Below, one piece after another: positions 5,987 through 10,048 of a stretch of 10,048 nt of DNA (positions within the stretch are counted from its first letter, which is position 1; the number at the start of each line of letters is the position of its first letter). The stretch lies in NCBI GenBank assembly GCA_934700265.1, contig CAKUXH010000036.1, forward strand, positions 1 through 10,048, given 5' to 3'. Made by a program: the position numbers and the translations under genes. This DNA is from an uncultured Opitutales bacterium (GTDB taxonomy: Bacteria > Verrucomicrobiota > Verrucomicrobiia > Opitutales > UBA9783). The notes under the pieces are model-generated. The model saw nothing but the letters and a program-made list of their open reading frames with translations. It made no database searches and was not told the DNA's origin.

Positions 5987-6313
5987 ATGCTTCCATTTTG
6001 TAAAGAAATATTTACAGTGCTTTGTATGGATTATGGTTGGTTATGTTTTGGTATTTTGTTAGCAAGTTGGCTAGGTGTTGAGTTGATTTCAAAAGTTCCT
6101 TCTCAGCTTCATACACCATTAATGTCAGGAACAAATGCAATTTCAGGTATTGCGCTTATTGGTGCTTTGGTTGCCTTAGCACATGCGCATGATCCAGTGT
6201 CGGAGTTTTTAAGTTACGTCGGGATTTTTTTTGCCATAGTTAATGTATTTGGTGGCTATTGGGTTACGGATCGTATGTTGAAGATGTTTAATTCAAAGAA
6301 TAATCGAAAATAA
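5987..6313 (+). CDS. pntAB: NAD(P) transhydrogenase subunit alpha part 2 (membrane subunit PntAB)
   Basis: This is the small membrane subunit of proton-translocating transhydrogenase, which couples proton entry to hydride transfer from NADH to NADP+. The 108 residues correspond to the C-terminal membrane part of an undivided PntA. There are three transmembrane segments at about 17-34, 45-66 and 75-93. LHTPLMSGTNAISG (41-54) is the family hallmark and carries H42, a conserved polar residue in the proton path. NVFGGYWVTDRMLKMF (86-101) closes the domain. It reads into pntB after 7 bases. In organisms with a split PntA, the NAD(H)-binding PntAA normally lies directly upstream; here that place is taken by the pilin-like gene. 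AAGGGGAT lies about 20 bases before the ATG, too far for standard ribosome binding. Confidence 0.92.
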   Translation: MLPFCKEIFTVLCMDYGWLCFGILLASWLGVELISKVPSQLHTPLMSGTNAISGIALIGALVALAHAHDPVSEFLSYVGIFFAIVNVFGGYWVTDRMLKMFNSKNNRK

Positions 6314-6320
6314 AAATATC

Positions 6321-7700
6321 ATGAGTACAGATTTTATTTACATTGTTTCAGCTGTTTTATTAATATATGGTATTAAACTTTTGGGAAGAACAGCTACTGC
6401 AAGAAAAGGTAATTTTATTTCTGCTGGAGGAATGGCTTTAGCCGTATTTGTTACATTGATTAAGTATCCACCGCAAAATTTGACACTAACATTTATTGTG
6501 GCACTTGTAGGTGCTTATGTTGGCATATTAATGGCCGTAAAAGTTCAAATGACGGCGATGCCAGAGATGGTTGCGTTGTTTAATGGATTTGGTGGTTTTG
6601 CAAGCGTTGCTGTGGGCATTGTTGAAGGGATAAAACTTAACACAATTCCTACTGAATATTTTGACTCAATGCTTTTGTTTTCGCAAGTAGCAGTGTGTTT
6701 GACAATTGTTGTTGGAGGAATTACGTTTACAGGAAGCTTGGTTGCTTATGGTAAGTTAAGTCAAAAAATGCCGACAGGATCTATTACCTTTTGGGGGCAA
6801 AAGGCAGTCGATATTGCTTTATTGGTATTGTTGGGAATAGCATCATGGGAATGGTGCAATTCATGCACTGGTTGGGCTTTTTACAGTTTAATTTTGTTTA
6901 GCTTAGTGGGTGGTTTTGTGTTGGTCCTTCATATTGGTGGAGGTGACATGCCAGTTATTATTTCTTTATTGAATAGTTTGTCGGGAGTTGCTGCGTGTGC
7001 AGCCGGGTTGATCATTCTTAATAAAGTTCTCATTGTAGCAGGATGTTTAGTAGGAACAAGTGGTTTAATATTAACTTTGACGATGTGTAAGGCTATGAAT
7101 CGCTCGATTGGTAAGGTTTTACTGGGCGGTTTTGAATTTAAGAAGGTTGCTATCAAGGGGGGAGAACATAAAGAGCCAAAGGTAATGTCGGTAGAGGATG
7201 CTTACTATATATTAGAAGCGGCTCGTACGGTAGCAATAGTTCCAGGATATGGTTTAGCTGTAGCTCAGGCTCAGCATGCAGTGAAAGATTTAGCGCAGAA
7301 ATTAACTGAAAATGGTGCTGACGTTTTTTATGCGATACACCCTGTTGCTGGACGTATGCCAGGGCATATGAATGTACTTTTGGCAGAAGCGGATGTAGAT
7401 TATGATCAATTAACGGAGTTAGAAACGGCAAATGGACGTTTTGGAGATACGGATGTAGCTATTGTTGTTGGTGCAAATGATGTTGTTAATCCGGCAGCGG
7501 TTGAAAATCCAGGATCTCCTTTGTATGGTATGCCTGTTTTGGAAGTTTTTAATGCTAAGACGGTTTTTGTTTTAAAAAGAGGACAAGGTCGTGGTTTTTC
7601 TGGCCTAGAAAATGAGTTGTTTACAAAAGACAATACCCGAATGATTTATGGTGATGCAAAGTCTACGTTAACGCAATTGTCTGCTGAATTTAAGGAATGA
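6321..7700 (+). CDS. pntB: NAD(P) transhydrogenase subunit beta (PntB)
   Basis: PntB supplies the rest of the proton channel and the NADP(H) site of transhydrogenase. The 459 residues match the family length. Residues 1-260 hold about nine hydrophobic helices. MPEMVALFNGFGGFASVAVG (80-99) is the conserved channel helix; it has N88 where the E. coli enzyme has its channel histidine (His91), the form found in the NGxGG-type enzymes. Domain III (about 285-459) is a Rossmann-like fold. It shows VPGYGLAVAQAQH (307-319), the phosphate-binding turn, then GRMPGHMNVLLAEA (344-357), GANDVVNPAA (384-393) and KRGQGRGFSGLEN (419-431), all typical NADP(H) contacts. It lies 7 bases after pntAB, and its TGA stop overlaps the ruvB ATG. 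No Shine-Dalgarno sequence is visible, so coupling from pntAB is likely. Confidence 0.96.
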   Translation: MSTDFIYIVSAVLLIYGIKLLGRTATARKGNFISAGGMALAVFVTLIKYPPQNLTLTFIVALVGAYVGILMAVKVQMTAMPEMVALFNGFGGFASVAVGIVEGIKLNTIPTEYFDSMLLFSQVAVCLTIVVGGITFTGSLVAYGKLSQKMPTGSITFWGQKAVDIALLVLLGIASWEWCNSCTGWAFYSLILFSLVGGFVLVLHIGGGDMPVIISLLNSLSGVAACAAGLIILNKVLIVAGCLVGTSGLILTLTMCKAMNRSIGKVLLGGFEFKKVAIKGGEHKEPKVMSVEDAYYILEAARTVAIVPGYGLAVAQAQHAVKDLAQKLTENGADVFYAIHPVAGRMPGHMNVLLAEADVDYDQLTELETANGRFGDTDVAIVVGANDVVNPAAVENPGSPLYGMPVLEVFNAKTVFVLKRGQGRGFSGLENELFTKDNTRMIYGDAKSTLTQLSAEFKE

Positions 7701-8707
7701 CTGTTGTAAATACAACTTTTAATAATGGTAGTGGGGCGGAGGAAAATAAGCTTCGTCCTTTATCTTTTTCTGATTTTACTGGGCAGCAAAAAACTTTAGA
7801 GCGGCTTCAAATAATGGTAGGTGCAGCTAAAAGTCGGCATGATTCCTTGAATCATATTCTTCTAAGTGGACCTCCTGGATTGGGAAAGACGACGTTAGCG
7901 CATATTATTGGCAACGAATTGGGAGTACACGTCCATGTTACTTCGGGGCCTGTTATTGAAAAGGCTGCAGATTTAGCAGGTTTATTGACGAATTTAGAAG
8001 AAAATGACGTTCTTTTTATTGATGAAATTCATCGATTACCCAAAAGCGTTGAAGAATATCTTTTTTCGGCAATGGAGGACTTCTGTATTGATGTTATGAT
8101 TGACCAGGGGCCGAATGCTCGAAGTGTACGTTTAAACGTTCCACGCTTTACGCTTTTGGGGGCTACCACACGAAGTGGACTTTTATCGGCACCTTTAAGA
8201 ACACGTTTTACATTGCAAAGCCGTTTAGATTATTATTCAAAAGAAGATTTGGCGAAGATCGTACTTCGTTCTGCTAAATTATTGGAGATTGATATGGATT
8301 TTGAGGGTGCATTTGAAATTGCATCTCGGTCGCGAGGAACACCTCGTATTGCAAATAATTTAATCTTTTTTGCGCGTGATTATGCTCAACAAAAAGGAAA
8401 TTCGTTTGTTACAAAAGCGATGGCTCATGAAGCTTTGCGAGTATTGGATATTGATGAAAATGGTTTGGATGAGTTGGATAAAAAGATTTTGTTTGTATTG
8501 GCTAATAATTTTCAGGGAAAACCGACTGGCTTAAGTACACTGGCTATTGCAGTTGGGGAGGAAGCAGATACATTATCGGAGGTTCATGAACCTTTTCTTA
8601 TACAAGAAGGTTTTTTACAAAGAACCCCCCAAGGAAGACAGCTTACTCCCAAGGGATGGCAGCTTTTAAAATTACAAGCAAATGCACAATCCTGGTTTGA
8701 TTTGTAA
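7697..8707 (+). CDS. ruvB: Holliday junction branch-migration helicase RuvB
   Basis: RuvB is the AAA+ motor that, with RuvA, drives branch migration of Holliday junctions during recombination and repair. The 336 residues match the family. LRPLSFSDFTGQ (19-30) begins the core. Walker A is GPPGLGKTT (58-66), Walker B is LFIDEIH (106-112) and sensor 1 is GATTRSG (155-161). PLRTRF (166-171) holds the arginine finger, and RSRGTPRIAN (211-220) is sensor 2. The winged-helix C-terminus runs through EPFLIQEGFLQRTPQGR (298-314). FTLQSRLDYY (171-180) resembles forms that I recall from Verrucomicrobia and Bacteroidetes more than the proteobacterial one. The ATG overlaps the pntB stop as ATGA; AAGGA abuts the start and is too close to act normally. 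ruvA and ruvC are not adjacent, and RuvB follows a membrane enzyme with no evident functional link. Confidence 0.97.
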   Translation: MTVVNTTFNNGSGAEENKLRPLSFSDFTGQQKTLERLQIMVGAAKSRHDSLNHILLSGPPGLGKTTLAHIIGNELGVHVHVTSGPVIEKAADLAGLLTNLEENDVLFIDEIHRLPKSVEEYLFSAMEDFCIDVMIDQGPNARSVRLNVPRFTLLGATTRSGLLSAPLRTRFTLQSRLDYYSKEDLAKIVLRSAKLLEIDMDFEGAFEIASRSRGTPRIANNLIFFARDYAQQKGNSFVTKAMAHEALRVLDIDENGLDELDKKILFVLANNFQGKPTGLSTLAIAVGEEADTLSEVHEPFLIQEGFLQRTPQGRQLTPKGWQLLKLQANAQSWFDL

Positions 8708-8712
8708 AAAGT

Positions 8713-9684
8713 TTATTGCTTGAAAAAACTTATTTGACTTTTATCAATCCACATTGGATTTTTTATTAGAGCACAGAAAAAATTTGTATTTAATGCAGAA
8801 TCTTGGATACAGTCAGCTTTTGCAAAACCTTGATAATGTGTTGTTTTGTCATTCCAAAAATTAGAATTGTAATAAATAATTTCTCCTGTTTTTAATTGTT
8901 GCAAACTCTTAGCATCAATTTCATCTTTTTGATCCAGATAATTAGCGTTACATTGGTCTTCATTTTGTACAATGAAAATTTTTATATTCTGCAAATTATC
9001 AATAAAAAGGCTGCTTCCTACGGCATCTAAGAGATAATACTCTATTATATTATTTTTGTGTAAAACTTCTTTAAAATATTTTATAAATTCGTTAGAATAA
9101 ATGGCTAATGGGAAATTTGGTTGTGGCTGTAATGCTACTTTTAAAAAATCTGTTCTATTAATAAAATATTTTACTTGAGCTTCCTGAATAATAGATAGAA
9201 TATCTTCCAAGGAGCTAATATTTTGTTTATGAACATATTGATTGATATAACCGGCATTGAAGGCATCAATAACGAAGTTATATTTTGCTTGCCCGGTAAA
9301 AAGAATTTTATGTATGTTTTTATTTTTTATTTGCTTACAAAAATCAACCCCATTTTTATTATGCCCAAGATCATAATCGGAAATAACGACAGAAATTTGA
9401 TTGTATCTGTGAGGATTGTAAATTTGTTCGTGTAGCGAAAAGACATTTAATTTTAATGCGTAGCAGTTGGGGGAAAAAGTATCTTCATGTTCCCAAAAAC
9501 TATTTGTTAAATTGCTTGATTTCTGGTTGATGTAATCCAGGGCATCGTTGGCATTTGAAAATGTTTTAAATACGATGCCATAAGGATTATTGTCAAAAAA
9601 CAATGCCAATGTTTGGAGATAAATCTCACTGTCGTCAACAAAGACAACTTCTGTAGGATAAAAACATCCGGGCAATTGATTCAT
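8713..9684 (-). CDS. response regulator: receiver domain plus unrecognised C-terminal domain
   Basis: This 323-residue cytoplasmic protein starts with a phospho-receiver domain. VFVDDSE (14-20) gives the acidic pair D17/D18. ISDYDLG (101-107) gives the probable phospho-acceptor D103. NGVDFCKQI (111-119) follows, LFTG (128-131) supplies T130, and the conserved lysine is K153 in YVHKQ. The domain is enlarged by about 40 residues (roughly 55-96) between the second helix region and the third strand. The C-terminal half, 180-323, shows no helix-turn-helix, GGDEF, EAL or kinase motif that I can see; it is rich in aromatic and Asn residues. The overall pattern reminds me of large receiver proteins in Legionella and Coxiella, including the LqsR-like class, but I cannot assign it. 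No histidine kinase gene is nearby. It starts 2 bases after the ndk stop and is probably co-transcribed with ndk; it ends 5 bases from the convergent ruvB. Confidence 0.8.
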   Translation of the reverse strand: MNQLPGCFYPTEVVFVDDSEIYLQTLALFFDNNPYGIVFKTFSNANDALDYINQKSSNLTNSFWEHEDTFSPNCYALKLNVFSLHEQIYNPHRYNQISVVISDYDLGHNKNGVDFCKQIKNKNIHKILFTGQAKYNFVIDAFNAGYINQYVHKQNISSLEDILSIIQEAQVKYFINRTDFLKVALQPQPNFPLAIYSNEFIKYFKEVLHKNNIIEYYLLDAVGSSLFIDNLQNIKIFIVQNEDQCNANYLDQKDEIDAKSLQQLKTGEIIYYNSNFWNDKTTHYQGFAKADCIQDSALNTNFFCALIKNPMWIDKSQISFFKQ

Positions 9685-9686
9685 GT

Positions 9687-10048
9687 TTATTTAAAAATTT
9701 CTTCAGACTTGAAGAAGCGAGCGATTTCTTTTGCTGCCGATTCTTGGCTATCCGAAGCATGAACAACATTGCGTGACTTATCTTTTCCAAAATCACCACG
9801 AATGGTTCCTTTCGGGGCAATGGAAGAATCTGTTGGGCCCATAAGGTTACGTGTTGTTGTGATCGCATTTTCTCCTTTTAGTACGAGTACAAGTACGGGA
9901 TGTTCTTGCATGTATTCTAGGATGCTTGGAAAGAATGGTTTGTCGACCAAAAAGTCATAATGTTCGCGCAAAATGGCTTCATTAAGTTGCATCATTTTAC
10001 AAGCGGCCAAAGTTAACCCCGCTTGCTCAAAACGTTGAATAACAGTTC
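9687..10048 (-). CDS. ndk: nucleoside diphosphate kinase, N-terminus beyond the window
   Basis: This enzyme transfers the gamma phosphate of ATP to other nucleoside diphosphates through a phosphohistidine, balancing NTP and dNTP pools. About 120 residues are visible. They begin at RFEQAGLTLAACKM, the usual second strand and helix, and run on through DKPFFPSILEYM and GENAITTTRNLMGPTD. APKGTIRGDFG follows, then NVVHASDSQESA with the catalytic histidine, and the C-terminal FFKSEEIF. The reading frame continues without a stop to the window edge, so the TTG-initiated 107-residue frame ending at 10010 is only part of the gene. The missing N-terminus should be about 20-25 residues. The extra tail after the ASDS motif suits bacterial NDKs. 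The stop lies 2 bases before the response regulator start. Confidence 0.95.
   Translation of the reverse strand, partial: TVIQRFEQAGLTLAACKMMQLNEAILREHYDFLVDKPFFPSILEYMQEHPVLVLVLKGENAITTTRNLMGPTDSSIAPKGTIRGDFGKDKSRNVVHASDSQESAAKEIARFFKSEEIFK

Noticed and set aside
7153..7431. Minus-strand open frames inside pntB (6929-7156, 7153-7431, 7406-7633)
   Set aside because: They are antisense to a strongly conserved gene, with low-complexity composition and no family resemblance; they are shadow frames.
8708..8735. Possible AAGTTT/AAACTT hairpin terminator after ruvB
   Set aside because: The stem is six A/T-dominated pairs with no clean T-tract; such matches are expected by chance in this base composition.
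9635..9868. Minus-strand 77-residue frame overlapping ndk and the response regulator
   Set aside because: It lies in another frame across two well-supported genes and has no family features.
9687..10010. A 107-residue ndk with a TTG start at 10010
   Set aside because: The frame stays open to the window edge, and the residues before the TTG (RFEQAGLTL) are typical NDK sequence, so the true start lies outside.
1..10048. CRISPR array, insertion sequence, tRNA or riboswitch
   Set aside because: I saw no spaced direct repeats, transposase motifs, terminal inverted repeats or cloverleaf sequences, and gaps between genes are too short to hold most of these.

Overview
The window is an AT-rich, extremely compact piece of a Gram-negative bacterial chromosome. 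About 98% is inside genes: the nine gaps total roughly 236 bases and the largest is 84. No stretch over 300 bases lacks a gene, and I see no tRNA, rRNA, insertion sequence, CRISPR array or long repeat. A heptose-phosphate kinase and its phosphatase imply a lipopolysaccharide-bearing envelope. The wording of RuvB (FTLQSRLDYY after the arginine-finger region), the short omega subunit and the M23 peptidase remind me of Verrucomicrobiota (Opitutae/Puniceicoccales-like) or nearby PVC lineages rather than Proteobacteria. This comes from recalled family patterns, not from a search, so the lineage is only a moderate-confidence inference. The low GC and dense packing could fit a host-associated, streamlined member.

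Layout. (1) Positions 1-93 hold the tail of a plus-strand gene that meets, stop on stop, a minus-strand secreted M23 peptidase (90-1184). (2) Only 12 bases separate the peptidase start from a divergent plus-strand LPS-heptose pair: the rfaE1/hldE1 kinase (1197-2180), then a GmhB-like HAD phosphatase (2170-2682). (3) A minus-strand block reads from 5384 down to 2679: HU, RNA polymerase omega, SmpB, TrmL-like tRNA methyltransferase and an MFS transporter. This is a DNA-architecture/transcription/translation cluster with a transporter at its end. (4) A plus-strand block reads from 5469 to 8707: an orphan type IV pilin-like protein, the membrane subunits PntAB and PntB of proton-translocating transhydrogenase, and RuvB. 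(5) On the minus strand at the right end, nucleoside diphosphate kinase (running off the edge) is followed after 2 bases by a response regulator with an unrecognised C-terminal domain.

How the genes relate. RfaE1 and the HAD phosphatase would act in consecutive reactions towards ADP-heptose. HU, omega, SmpB and TrmL serve nucleoid structure, transcription, ribosome rescue and wobble-base modification. PntAB and PntB form the proton channel and NADP(H)-binding part of transhydrogenase, but the NAD(H)-binding subunit (PntAA) is not beside them. Most genes lack a clear Shine-Dalgarno sequence, and several are joined by ATGA overlaps or gaps of a few bases. The least explained items are the response regulator, the orphan pilin-like gene, and the C-terminal region of the peptidase. 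I found no clearly new multi-gene system; most of the window is housekeeping.
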